Of a stretch of 64,000 nt of DNA, positions 46,038 through 59,044 are shown piece after piece (the first letter of the stretch is position 1; each line of letters begins with the position of its first letter). The position numbers and the translations under genes were made by a program. Source of the DNA: Brachynemurus nebulosus (Eukaryota; Arthropoda; Insecta; Neuroptera; Myrmeleontidae). The notes under the pieces are model-generated. The model searched no databases. It was not told the DNA's origin and was given only the letters and a program-made list of their open reading frames with translations. The DNA lies in the NCBI GenBank assembly GCA_035578155.1, contig JAPWDM010000001.1:174058395-174122394 (forward strand). The letters are read 5' to 3'.

Positions 46038-46233
46038 CACGGAGAGAAAATTCCTATAAAAATTACTGTGCTCAACACTACAATCGACGTGTAACAGGCG
46101 AACATCTTCAATTTTGTACGGAAAAAAATTATAAAAATTATAATTTTTTCCGTACAAAATTGAATATGTTCGCCTGTTACACGTCGATTGTAGTGTTGAG
46201 CACAGTAATTTTTATAGGAATTTTCTCTCCGTG
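46038..46233. mobile_element. Near-perfect palindromic MITE, 196 bp (CACGGAGAG family)
   Basis: Arms of about 92 bp are complementary with one mismatch and a small length difference, around 'ataaaaattata'. The termini CACGGAGAGAAAATTCCTAT are flanked by TA (46036-46037, 46234-46235). The same family as 11332-12219, but consisting only of two inverted copies of the right end. The arm identity implies a recent origin or arm conversion. Confidence 0.93.
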
Positions 46234-46235
46234 TA

Positions 46236-46885
46236 GAAATGCACTTTTTACTCGACTACGGCGGAGCCCAAAAAGAATCATCGAATTTGGGCTAATTATA
46301 TCTTAATCGATGCATGTTAATTACGCGAATAACATAAGTAAGGTTAAACACAGTCCCAAAAATATGGAGGCATAAAAAAATGTGGGCACCTAATAATTTA
46401 AGAACTGGACCCATCCCTGAAAAATGAGAACTAATTTACTTGACACTTTAAACTCTGAGAAATAAAAACTAATGTAATCAATAAAATAATAAACTACTGC
46501 AAAATATCTGTGTATAGCGTAATTTAATTCCAATTAATTTTTTCAACTGCTGAAATTGAAAAGATAATTTTTAATTTAAAAACAGAAATAGTATTATAAC
46601 ATTAAAAGTATGGTGTTCCTACCTGCAAAAGCTTCATTTGCGTGTACATAAATACTATTAATTTGACATTAAAATTTTTTATCGGAATTTTTCAAATATT
46701 TACTATACTTATATACAAAGTTAAATTTTTCTATTTAATATTCGATAATGAAAGTACGTTCTTTTGCTCATCCTACGAATTTCTGTTATATAATCTTACT
46801 TACTTATTGGATGAGTAATATTTAACAAAACAGATTGCTTAAGCTTTTTGCATACTGCTATTGGATTCGAGCTCGGAAACGATCT
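46236..46885. other. AT-rich spacer
   Basis: Nothing recognised. Confidence 0.5.
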
Positions 46886-46889
46886 TTAA

Positions 46890-47849
46890 GGGATAGGAGT
46901 TAGGGATAGTCAACGGTATGAAAAATTGAGTATTTTAAATAATTTTTTTGTTTTTGTTTTAAAGTATTATGCGCGCAATCTAAAAAGAACTTTTTTCTCT
47001 ACATCTGCATTTATCTTTGTCTATCATATTAATGAATAGAAGTTTACTCACTCACTCATATAAAAACATAATTACTTGGTTTGGTTTGTAACTACGGAAA
47101 TAATACAATTTGTGTTCCCCTCACCTCAGTTTCTGGGGTCTTTTGAGCTTGCGACCATAATAGTAAAATTTATTTTACAAAACAAATAATACAGAATTAT
47201 TATATTATGTTTTAACTTTATTTGACAAGAATTACAAAAAAAAAAAAAAAAAATATTTATTGTAGGCCAAGTTATCGCCATGTTTGTTGCACTCCATGAC
47301 ACAAGTCGTGTTTTGCGGTGACCATCATAATAGTTTACTGGTTCATCAAAAATCAGTCAAACAAAAAAAAAAAAAAAACGTTAGTTTAATAGTTAATCTA
47401 GTTCCCGATCGAAGCTTTTTATTTTCTTGCAAAAATATAGAAAATGGCGGCCTCTGATAATTTATTTTTGGATTTTCCAGGAGAAATTCAATAGTTTATT
47501 GTTTATAAAAAATATAGTTTGAGTTAAAAAAAGAAGGCTTCAATCAGGCACTAGATTAACTATTAAATTAATGATTTTTTTTGTTTGCTTGATTTTAGAT
47601 GAATCAATAGCATGTTGTGATGATCACCGCAATAAACGACGGGGTTCAACGAATAAGACCATAACGTGGTTTACAATAAATAATTTTAGCGAATTTTCGA
47701 ATCAAAAGTTGAGCTATTTTCTTTTAATATTTGTAAAATATAATATCATAAGCCTGTATTATTTGTTTTATAAAATAATTTAAACTACCATAAAAAAAGA
47801 AGTTATTTAAAATACTCAATTTTTTAACATTGCTGACTACCCCAAACCC
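46890..47849. mobile_element. piggyBac-like TTAA-flanked foldback, 960 bp
   Basis: TTAA at 46886-46889 and 47850-47853 flanks GGGATAGGAGTTAGGGATAG and (reverse complement of the right end) GGGTTTGGGGTAGTC. Similarity continues through 'aaaaattgagtattttaaat'. A second inner palindrome (47281-47411 with 47530-47670: 'gcggtgaccatcataatag', 'taatagttaatctagt') covers the centre. Non-coding. Confidence 0.75.
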
Positions 47850-47853
47850 TTAA

Positions 47854-49364
47854 AAAAGAGTTACTAGCACAGTCCTGATTCGTGAGTCAGGACTCTACTA
47901 TTGACACAAAATCATCAGCACATACCACACGTATGTGTATTCCTAAATTCCTATACCCAGGGCCGAATTTAAACATGTGCCTAGACCGATAGACACAAAA
48001 TCTGAACATTAGTCCAGCCATTTTCAGGATATTCTAAAACTGGTGTTTGCAGGATTATTCTTAACCAGTTTGATAAACAATGGTCCAGCGATTTCGATGA
48101 TATTTTAGGATTTTTATGATGATTATAAAATTTTAACTTTTAAAAACCAATTTGAAAGTTGGTAATTGTGAGATGGTTCTTAGCCAGGTTTGATTTCTTG
48201 TGCAACACAACGCATATTGCAAAACACATTAGTACACTGTGCGTGAAATTTGGAGGACACAGCATAACAGAGAAACGTGCCAATGTGACAGTGTGCTAGT
48301 GTACTCGGCGTGCTGTGTGCTCAAGAAATCATTCGCTCTGTGTAACACACGTCACTGTGCTAACACACATAGAAGAGTAGGTACCTTCAATCCAACACTA
48401 CTTCATCTACCTATTTTCCTGGTCTAACATAAATCAATGTACACCCTATCGAAAAGTGAGTAAAAAGTTCTCTTCATTGACCAATTATAAATAACAATTA
48501 AACAGACAATTAATTATTTAATTCCAAAGTAAAACAAGCTTGCAACAAATTACTTTGTCGATCCTCTGTCGTCTACCGTCTATCTATTGTAACAAATAAT
48601 TTATATACAACATAAATTATACAATTCTGAGGCAATTTTAATAGCATTTCTGTTAAACATGCAACATCAATACATTGCAAATGTAAATTTGTTAGAATAA
48701 TAAGATCGTGTTTGTATCGTTAGCTAAGTATATGTTTGTACCAAGTTCATTTTTTTAAAAACTTTTCTAATAGTGGTTTCGCCTTCCTTAACGCCAAAAC
48801 TATGTGGACTGTATAGAACAATTTGGAGTTGGAGTGAAACTCTTACTTTGGATGTTGAGGTTAGGCCCGTTTTTTTTGAATATCTGCACTGTACTATTTA
48901 TAAAGCGCATACATACAATTTTTAATTAATCAACTGTTTAATTATATGTTAAAAGACTAGGATGAACTCTTGTGAGCTACGCATACCATCAAAACAATTA
49001 TAACAATTAAACAGTTTAATCGAGATAACAATTAAGTTTATGCGCCAGGCGTTATTGTGTAATATTTTTACACATTTACTTTTACAGTGTAGATTCTTCG
49101 CTGGCTCCGCTCGCAGTTTATTATTATATGTGTACGTAAAATATAAAGACATTAATTTATCCACCATATTATACGACAATGTTGTGATATAACTTAACAT
49201 AACCTATAACCATAGACCTATAGCTATATATGTTATAATAACCGACAATACAATTTAAACTTTTGTTATAATAATAGTAAAATACTTACAGACAAATAAA
49301 TAAAACTAAATATGAACTCTTTTATGATTCGTGTCACTATTTCATTGTTGATTTATGAACGGGG
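47854..49364. other. Spacer of about 1.5 kb with a solo hAT-like end
   Basis: CAGGGCCGAATTTAAAC at about 47959 looks like one hAT terminus, but no partner ending in GGCCCTG was found. The 48180-48420 stretch is less AT-rich and holds a 62-codon frame with no recognised similarity. Confidence 0.4.
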
Positions 49365-49401
49365 ATGTCATACGCACATATAATAGTTTTTTTTTTTTTA
49401 G

Positions 49402-49619
49402 GCGGAAACACAGATATAAAATTGAAAATATTCTCAATAAATAACTGTGGATTTATCGAGAGAGCGGCAATTTTTACGGTATTGTTGATAAAGTACATGA
49501 AAGAAAGTACACAATTTGTCCCGGAATTTTTGAAAACTCTTCAATCACTTTTGAAATGCTCTGAAGCAAGTGTTCCTATATTTGGCAACCGTTTAAGAAT
49601 AAAGCTAGCATATCATTAA
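49402..49619 (+). CDS. Possible 3' terminal exon of an unrecognised gene
   Basis: A polypyrimidine run (about 14 T) ending in AG at 49400-49401 is a good splice acceptor. It is followed by about 72 open codons reading GGNTDIKLKIFSINNCGFIE, then RAAIFTVLLIKYMKESTQFV, then PEFLKTLQSLLKCSEASVPI and FGNRLRIKLAYH, then TAA. AATAAA lies 17 bp after the stop. Amino-acid composition is balanced, unlike the Phe/Ile/Lys-rich chance frames elsewhere here, and the predicted helix (CGFIERAAIFTVLLIKYMK) is plausible. I do not recognise the family. It may be a host gene's last exon or the end of a transposon gene. No upstream exon was identified, and the frame directly 5' is low-complexity, so the acceptor reading is favoured. 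A piggyBac-like MITE begins 50 bp downstream. Confidence is low. Confidence 0.35.
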
Positions 49620-49669
49620 TGTTAATATTGTGAGGAATAAAAATCGGAATTTTGTCTTAACGCATTTAA

Positions 49670-50516
49670 GGGGGGAGTTCACGCCAAAAACGACTAATAA
49701 ACTAATTTTTTTCGAATCCTGTTTTTTGTTTTTATTTCGTTCTGCGGTCCTTTACAAACACGGTGATATATAAAACATGGCCAAAAAAATTTTTTTTTCA
49801 AGTAGAAAAATATTTATTTGTGAGCCACTGCACAGCCAAGTTGCTGCTCCTTTGCAGATAATGCTTGCCCCCCTTCGTGATTTGATCAGTAATATTTCGT
49901 TCTGTGTACACGAGTTATAGTATGCACTGAGATAATGTTCTTTTATTTGTATGTCTTTTTAGACGTTTTAATCAACAGTGAGTAAACTGCTTCTTTTGTT
50001 ATTATTTTTGTTTTATACCGTTGCCCGAAAGTTGTGTTTTTTCCGACAAGGAAAATCATATCTCAAGTTCTAAAAAAGATAGAGACTTAATTTTTTTTAA
50101 ATTTTGTTCATAAACATATTGCGCATAAAGTGGAGTATGCTTTTTCCATTTAAACAATTGTAACTATTTTTAAAATTTTTTTTTTTAATAAAAAATTGGG
50201 TTTTATAATTTTTAGAACTTTGGGATTACAATTTTATAGTTAATTTTTAAAATTACCGGAGACCCAAACTCAGCTTTATGGACAGGTCCTTTAGGAATAA
50301 AATAATGAAAAAATATTTAAAAAATATTCATTACTTTTTGAGATATGGCGTTCCTTGTAAACGCTTGTGAAAAAGGGCCCCCTCCCCCCACAGGGAAGAG
50401 TAATGAATGTTTCAAAAACAAAATTTTCTATTTGAAATCATGCCTAATTTGAAAAAAATTTTAACAAGCAAAATAATCATAAATAAAAAAGTTGCTTTTT
50501 GATTTGAACTCCTCCA
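49670..50516. mobile_element. piggyBac-like TTAA-flanked element, 847 bp
   Basis: TTAA at 49666-49669 and 50517-50520 flanks GGGGGGAGTTCACGCCAAAA and (reverse complement of the right end) TGGAGGAGTTCAAATCAAAA. TIRs are about 25 bp with several mismatches. AT-rich and non-coding. Confidence 0.7.
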
Positions 50517-50520
50517 TTAA

Positions 50521-51290
50521 GCTTAAGAAAATCTAGGTCAGGTTCCGATACGAATTCATCTATCAAAACACTTTTGCATCAATTCAATAAATAGCGATCT
50601 GAAAAGATTAAATAAATACAGGAAAAATTAAAAACAGATTATCATTAAAATAAATAATTTTTAAATATTATATATCAATGCATCTGTTATTTGTGCATAC
50701 AAATACGAGTGTACATAAAAACCAATAAAATTAAAAATAATTCAACAAAGTATTTATCTTTTTCAATTAATTTATTCAATTAATTTTCCTAAAAGCGTTA
50801 CCATCACTTTGAAATGCCAGAATAAGAGGTTTTATTGGGGAATTTTTGTTCTTTGTAACAAATAATGGAATCAATACAAAACTTTTTTAGAGTATACTAT
50901 ATACCAGTTTAAAAACCAGAATAGCGGTGTGGATCCAGATTCAACGCAGATGCGTTTTTCGAATAGATTTCCAGGGGGCAGCGTAACAATTTCCAAATAG
51001 CAGCAAAAAACTTAAAAAAATGTTTGAAAATTTTAACAGTGTACAACATAAGAACATTAGATATTAATATATGCAAATTTAATTTAAAACACATTAATTT
51101 TGTACTATGAACTGTCAGTGGCAGTCGCGGTCGGGCCGCGCCAGGCCGCGAATTTTATTATTTATAAATATTACGTTTATATTTGGTAATAATAAAATTT
51201 TTATTTTTGACTTATCAATGTATGTAAACGGATAGGTTACATTTGTATGTACCACATTATGTATATAAGCCGACAAGGTCAATAATTATG
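50521..51290. other. AT-rich spacer with one GC-rich patch
   Basis: A CpG-rich patch at 51118-51155 ('cagtcgcggtcgggccgcgc') stands out but has no paired repeat or coding context. Confidence 0.5.
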
Positions 51291-52754
51291 TATACGGGAT
51301 GTCTCTAATAAAATTTCCAGCATGGATGTTTCGTAAATGGTACGAGATAGGTACAGATTCGATTCAATTAGACTGATTTTGCAGAAACATTACTAAAAAA
51401 GAGACATTTTTAGGATATATTTTAAATTTTACGTAAAAAGTGCTATGAAAATGTAGAAATAAAAATAACATAATTCATATCAACAAGAAAGGAATTATAA
51501 TCTTTATGGAAATAGCTTCTAAACTCAGAGACGGATTAACTCAGTTTGGTACACATTTGGACATTTTCTTTTTATCGGACCCCCTTCTATCCCCCATAGA
51601 GTACACGACCTAATATTATTCGAATTAATGGCGGAAATGATTCCAGAAAACAAGAAATATTTTGCTTTATCTAGGTACTTTAATGCTTACAAAAGTAGCG
51701 ATATTTGTCTGAATTACATGGTCGGTCAAGTAGTCGAAAAGCGACATTTCATATTACATGACCTAATGTTATTCCAATTAATGACGGAAATGATTCCAGA
51801 CTAGAAATATATATATATAGAGTTAAAGAACTACTTTTAAACATTACCCTAATGTTTAGAAAACTGTCGATATTTAAACTTGTAATTTCATTATTTGATT
51901 TTATTTGGCGATAAACCTCAATATTAAGACCAGTAAAAAACCAAACAGTTTTTTTTAAACAAATCTTCAACATGTCGACCGGTTTCGATGTCTCAAAACA
52001 CCATTATCAAGACAAGAATATAAAAATCAATAAGAATAAAAATAAAAAATTTAAAAATTTAAAAATTTTTTTTCATAAACAAAAGAAACTAAAAATCTTT
52101 TAGTTTGAATCAAAACCAATCACATCAAACAATGTCAAATATAGCAACTCGTTGGTTGCAAAAAAGGAAATACGTACATCACTAAAAATGATATACGAAA
52201 ACGGAAATGTGAAACAACAAAACATCTGAAGATCAAACTTGCAATAGAGAACAGATATTTATTTTAAATACGCGATCGATTAAGTGGTCGGAAAATGACA
52301 TTTCATATTACACAACTAAATATTATTTCAATTAATGACGGAAATGATTCCAGACTACAAGAAATATATTCAGACTCGAAGAATTGCTTTGAAACATTTC
52401 TCTAATACTCAAAAAGTATTGCCAGGGCGAGTTAACCCACTCTGGTACCTAGATATTTTCCTTTTACCGGACCCCTCCCACTCCCACCAAATATAGAGGA
52501 CACAAGACATATAAAACAATAAATGAAATAAAACTAAATAATATGAAAAACTATAATAAATCTCAAATATTGATTCAAATATTCAAAATAGACACTTTGA
52601 CCGGGCCCTATAGCCATTTGTCTTAAAAGCATGCAGAGAGCATTCTATCCAGCGCAGTATGCTTACACATAATTCATCTAATTTAAAAGAATCTGTATCT
52701 TTTACCATTTACGAAATCCTAATGCTGGAAATTTTATTCGGGACATTCTGTATA
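51291..52754. mobile_element. TIR element of about 1.46 kb with internal repeats
   Basis: TATACGGGATGTCTCTAATA at the left and (reverse complement of the right end) TATACAGAATGTCCCGAATA share about 33 bp, continuing through 'aaatttccagcat' and 'tttcgtaaatggta'. TA within the end may be the TSD. Inside, a block 'aattaatgacggaaatgatt' plus 'ccaga' recurs at about 51625, 51777 and 52332, each following a 'gtcgaaaagcgacatttcat'-like segment. At 51975-52010 'gaccggtttcgatgtctcaa' resembles a motif common in arthropod retroelement tails, but I cannot name it. Confidence 0.72.
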
Positions 52755-53097
52755 CCAGGAGAAATAGTGGAAAAAATTATTTACAATAATATTGTACATG
52801 TGTTTGTATTTTAGCCATATTAACATGTATTTCATTCGTTCTGACATCATCCTATAAAAATAACAATATTAACAATTTTAAGAAAATTACACAATAATAA
52901 ATACTTGTAATAATATAATAAGTATGAAATGACTTTAAAAACTATTGGCCTTATTATTATGCAATAAATTACAGGTAGCTACCTAAATCACTAATCATTA
53001 ATTGTAGCTACATGAATATACTTTATATTAAATGTATTTATTTGCATTAATAATACTATAATCATTTTTTAAGAGTAACCTTTAACCACCGTGGTAT
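52755..53097. other. AT-rich spacer
   Basis: Nothing recognised. Confidence 0.5.
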
Positions 53098-53194
53098 ACT
53101 TTTAGAGAATTTTCGAATCGAAAATTCAGCTATTACAGCCACTGTCATGGCGCGACTGGAGTCCGGAACTATGACAGAAATTTGCTTTGAGGTC

Positions 53195-53225
53195 CCTTGA
53201 GGAACCGAAAATGATATTCACTAAA

Positions 53226-53283
<58 letters not shown>

Positions 53284-53312
53284 TTTGGTGAATATCATTT
53301 TCGGTTTCTACA
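53195..53312. repeat. Palindrome around a (TA)n core
   Basis: 'gaaccgaaaatgatattcac' plus 'taaaattta' is followed by about 27 TA units and then its inverted partner 'aattttggtgaatatcattt' plus 'tcggttt'. The DNA is self-complementary through about 118 bp. Confidence 0.88.
53228..53281. repeat. (TA)n microsatellite
   Basis: About 27 TA units in the core of the palindrome at 53195-53312. Confidence 0.97.
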
Positions 53313-53316
53313 ACAT

Positions 53317-54826
<1,510 letters not shown>

Positions 54827-54835
54827 TATATATAT

Positions 54836-54837
<2 letters not shown>

Positions 54838-54916
<79 letters not shown>
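54838..54916. repeat. (TA)n microsatellite
   Basis: About 39 units between the right TIR of the nested element and the left half of family A copy 3. The short 54827-54836 run belongs to it, split by GGA. Confidence 0.97.
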
Positions 54917-54919
<3 letters not shown>

Positions 54920-55220
54920 TAGTTATGTGTCCGCGGGATAACTCTCGAACGAAACATACTATTTTTACGAAAATTGGTGGAAACGTTGGAAGTCCAAAAA
55001 TCTTGGATGAGTTCTTCAGTCCCGCAGGTCCGATGCCAAAAACGTCAAAAAAATATTCAAATACCAAAAACATCAAATAAAATCTGAAATTAAAAATTTT
55101 TTCAAAAAATTTTTATACCTTAACAAAAACCGGAAAAAATCACATAAGATATATTTTGAAACCATTGTCCTATTTAAACTGGTTTTAGAGAAAAACTGAT
55201 TTTTGAAAACAGATAATAAA

Positions 55221-56429
55221 ATAGATAATAAAAGGCTTAACTCCATTTATTTATTTTTGATTGTAAAACTTTAATTAAAAAATTCCAATTCTCTTAATTA
55301 ATTATGTAAATAAAACAAACCGGAAACAAGTTTCCACCCCTAAAACTACTCAACCCCTGAAAAGTATAAGACCATTAATTAAGAAAACTAATTTATTTAA
55401 TTATAATAATTGTAACAACGAATAAAACAAACTGAAAACTAAATAGGAGGGAGCAATTTCACTCCTTAAATTACTCCCAATCCCTAAAAAAATTTAAAGA
55501 ATCAAAATTTTCCCTCATTTTTAGGCATATCCGAACTGTTAATTTCACTTTTGACCTTTTGATTTGACTCCCAACTTTTGTTGCATTTGTCTTACAATCG
55601 CTCATCACTTATGGGTAACTTTTTTATCTCCTTCTTAAACACGCGTCCATATTCTGTGCGCGTCCATTATTGCTAACCATGCCATTTTGTCTCAAAACTC
55701 AAATAAATTCTATACGTAATAACTATTACTTATTGTAACAGTTAAACGCGTTTGAACTGAAATTCAAATGCAATATTAAAATGGATATTCATATAAATAA
55801 TCAAAACTCGTAAATTGTAAAGTTGTAAAATTTTACCGTATTTATTTTTATCGTTATATATTATAATAAGCATATTGTATTAATTATTATTATTTATATG
55901 TAAAAATTACTTTTATTACATGCAAATTATAATTTTTTTCTCACATTTCTCTTCATTTAACTGCCATTACAACTAAATTCCCATAATACAATAAATATAA
56001 TAAGACCTGCATTTATCTGTCGTTATTTTAAATTGTACAATACAATTGTACATAATCTTATGGATCAAGATATCTAGGTATTAAGGAAGTTTGTGGACAA
56101 AAATTGAAAAGTAACTGAAATTTTAAAAAGTTAAATATCTCACCATCTCATGAAAATTATGTTGAATCAAGTAAATCAAATATATTCAATGGTTTTTAGC
56201 AATTTTACACGTATATTGGCTACAGTATAATTTACATACAGCACCAAATTAAATATCGACATTTTCATCGCAAATATAGAAAAAGAAGATGAACCCAAAA
56301 ATTCTTATCCAATCCTTTCAAGGCTAAAGCTGTGAACACACAGCTATGTTAAAATCTAATCGTGCTTCCAAACCTTTCCGTATTCTGTGATTTCCCAAAC
56401 GTTAGCATTTTTTTTCTTTTTTGTAAGGA
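55221..56429. other. AT-rich spacer of about 1.2 kb
   Basis: Two loosely similar stretches ('aataaaacaaaccggaaaca' near 55310 and 'gaataaaacaaactgaaaac' near 55420, each followed by C-rich runs) may be an old duplication. No gene was found. Confidence 0.45.
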
Positions 56430-56597
56430 CAGTAAAACTTTGATTAATCGTCACTCGATTATCCATCAGTTTGTTATCCATCGATGCCTAATAAAAATTG
56501 TACTCTCTGGCATTAAACATAAAAATCTAGTTTCCAAACGTATACATAATCCCATACAAAAATAAACATTTTCTTAAAACCAGGAAATTATTTTATA

Positions 56598-57605
56598 CTA
56601 GCTGTACCCGCAACGTCGTTTGCGCGACCCGTTGTTATAAACTCAATGAGAAGTATGTAAGTGTAATAATTATATAGAACTTGTATAGGACAATATTTTT
56701 GCGAAATGCATGCACATGCTCAAAATGGTTTTTCTATTTTCCTGTGGGAATAAGACATTTTCCCGGAGTAAAAAGTATCTTAAATGTTAACCCAGATAAT
56801 AAGTTATCACCGCACCAAATTTTATCAAAATTCGTTCAATAGTTTTTGCGTAATGTGTGCACATGCTCAAACGGGTTTTTCTATCTTCTCGTGGGAATGA
56901 GACATTCTCCCAGAGTAAAAAGTATCTTAGGTACCGTTTAGACGTAAGATTATAATCGGATGAAAATCGAATCGGATGAAAATCGAACGTAGATCGTACG
57001 TCTAAACACATAGGTCGGATGACCTTCGGATATCGGTCAGATTTTGAAAAAATAGAATCCCATCCGATTAATATACGATCCGTTCATACACGAGTAGAAT
57101 CGAAAGTTAACGAGTATAATCAAGATGGCTACATTTGAATTTTTGTGTTGATCAAATCTCAAATGACAGTTGTCAAAAATCATTGACAAATATTTCAACC
57201 GCGCTTGCAACCTTAATTTTTTTATCCATTAATGGTTACTTATGTATTCAGTTCTTTTTAACTCAAATAACGTTTGATAACTAGTTTTTCAACAATTTTA
57301 TACAAAAATGTATAATATAGGTTATGTGCAAACAAATGTATAACATATGTGATAGGTTACGTATTGACAGTTGTTTTAAGTTGAAACTTCATTCTCCACC
57401 ATTTTGATTCAGTACATTGTCAGATTAAATTCGTATGCATGTAAACAGTTGGTCGGATGGCTATACGATTTTCATTCGACTGTAATCTAACGTCTAAACG
57501 TTACCTTAGATGTTGACCCAGATAATAAGTTATCATCACACCAAATTTCATTAAAATCCGTCCAGTAATTTTTGCGTGATTCGTGAACAAACAGACAAAC
57601 AAAAA
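56598..57605 (+). repeat. Interspersed repeat starting 'actagctgtacccgcaac', with tandem units of about 148 bp
   Basis: A block 'gcacatgctcaaaatggttt', 'tgtgggaataagacattttc', 'agtaaaaagtatctta' and 'cccagataataagttatcac' is repeated (about 56700 and 56848). A third unit is split by the Harbinger MITE and resumes at 57506. Similar 'actagctg...caaacagacaaac' repeats are common in arthropod genomes; I cannot assign a superfamily. Confidence 0.65.
56930..57505. mobile_element. PIF/Harbinger MITE, 576 bp, nested
   Basis: GGTACCGTTTAGACGTAAGA and (reverse complement of the right end) GGTAACGTTTAGACGTTAGA are flanked by TTA (56927-56929, 57506-57508). The neighbouring tandem unit shows the uninterrupted target ('aaaagtatcttaaatgttaa'), confirming both edges. 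'cgtctaaac' and 'atcggatgaaaatcg' recur inside. Confidence 0.93.
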
Positions 57606-58247
57606 TTTTAAAAATCGCTGTTTTGATAATTACCTGAATCGATAAGTAACTACAGTACCAGTACAATTTTCAAAAAATATCCCATCTACAGAAACGGTCT
57701 CGTTACAATTATATTTGATGTACCTATAGATTGGTGATGGTATGTAGGGGTTATACCTTTTTTGGTATAACCAAACAACCACTTAAATGGGAAATTCCAA
57801 AAAATTTTATGAATGGTCGTTTAAATCAACGTTTGTTTAACAAGAGTAATATGTTGTGCTATATTTCCCACCGTTTACATAAACAATTTAACACAATGAC
57901 GATCGTGAAGAATTATAACGAAATAACCATCAATTGATACACTGTTCTGACAACTAGTACATTTTATACGGAATTGTCGACGTGGTACAGCGTGGTGTTG
58001 CAGTTAATCCGACTTCGCTTGACATTTTAACAGCGTCAATGGTCAGTCAATCGGTTAAAATATCCTTTATTCATAATTACATTATAAATTTTTGGAGGGA
58101 TTTTCTATCTAAGCAGTCATTTACTTACATATTTTAAGAAGGATAACAGAATAACACCTTTACCATTGTTATTAATAAACACTATGTGTACACAATTTCG
58201 TCTCAAAGCTAGTAATAAAATCAATTTATTAAGAATTTTCCGCTTAG

Positions 58248-58302
58248 TTCGATTAACCGTCACAGACCACAGTCCCGGTCCCAACGGTGACGGTTAATCG
58301 AA
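58248..58302. repeat. Palindrome near a pogo-like terminus
   Basis: TTCGATTAACCGTCA and TGACGGTTAATCGAA are perfect inverted 15-mers 25 bp apart. The second lies inside the right TIR of 56430-58311. They may be subterminal transposase-binding sites. Confidence 0.75.
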
Positions 58303-58313
58303 ATTCTACTGTA

Positions 58314-59044
58314 TCATTAAAATTTAGTCAGGGTGACTGAACTCTACTTATGTTATCATACCTCTACCCTATTTTGTTTCTTTCACTTCTATTCAATATA
58401 TTAATTTTTTGAAAATTCAATAAGAACACTGAACAATGAAAAATACACTTATATTGTTCCTTGTGATAATTAAAAATCAAAAAAGATAAAATATAGGTTG
58501 TTAATTCTTCACTTCAAATAAGGCTTATCTGCACACTACAGCTCTGCTATCTTACTTGTTCGCAAACTAACAACTAATTTACTTAATTAGTTTACATGCA
58601 AAAGGCGGTTGAGAGACTTTGATTTGTATGTGACAAATTTTGATAAGATTAAAATTATTGTTATTATTCAACTTGTTCTAGAAATAATTCATTTCCGTTA
58701 TAATTTTTTAAGTATATAAATTTAGTATTTTTTAGACATTTGGACGTCATCGTCAATAAAATTAAATGAATTAGTAGTGTTATGCAAGTGATAAAATATT
58801 AATTAGTAATTATAAAGATAATAGTATACAAAAAATTTGTTATTAAACGACGAAAAAAAAAAGTTAATTGAAAACATTTGATTGGTAATTACATAATAAT
58901 TTATTAAGGAAAAGTGTTTTTTGATATTCTTTTGGTTTAATTACTGCAAGTAATGTGATTATTATAAAATTGTTCAAAAAAGTTTTAAAATTGTTCAAAG
59001 TATACTACTACAAAAAATTAAGGGAACAAAAAAAAATTGTTAAT
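58314..59044. other. AT-rich spacer
   Basis: Nothing recognised. Confidence 0.5.

Larger units (their letters stand above)
56430..58311. mobile_element. Possible pogo/Tigger-like element, interrupted
   Basis: Left CAGTAAAACTTTGATTAATC (then 'gtcac') and (reverse complement of the right end) CAGTAGAATTTCGATTAACC (then 'gtcac') look like Tigger-type TIRs. TA follows the right end (58312-58313), but GA precedes the left. Between them lie the tandem repeat 56598-57605 and the Harbinger MITE. The two ends may instead belong to separate truncated copies. Confidence 0.45.

Noticed and set aside
47959..47976. Complete hAT element starting CAGGGCCGAATTTAAAC
   Set aside because: No inverted partner within several kilobases; only a solo terminus can be claimed.
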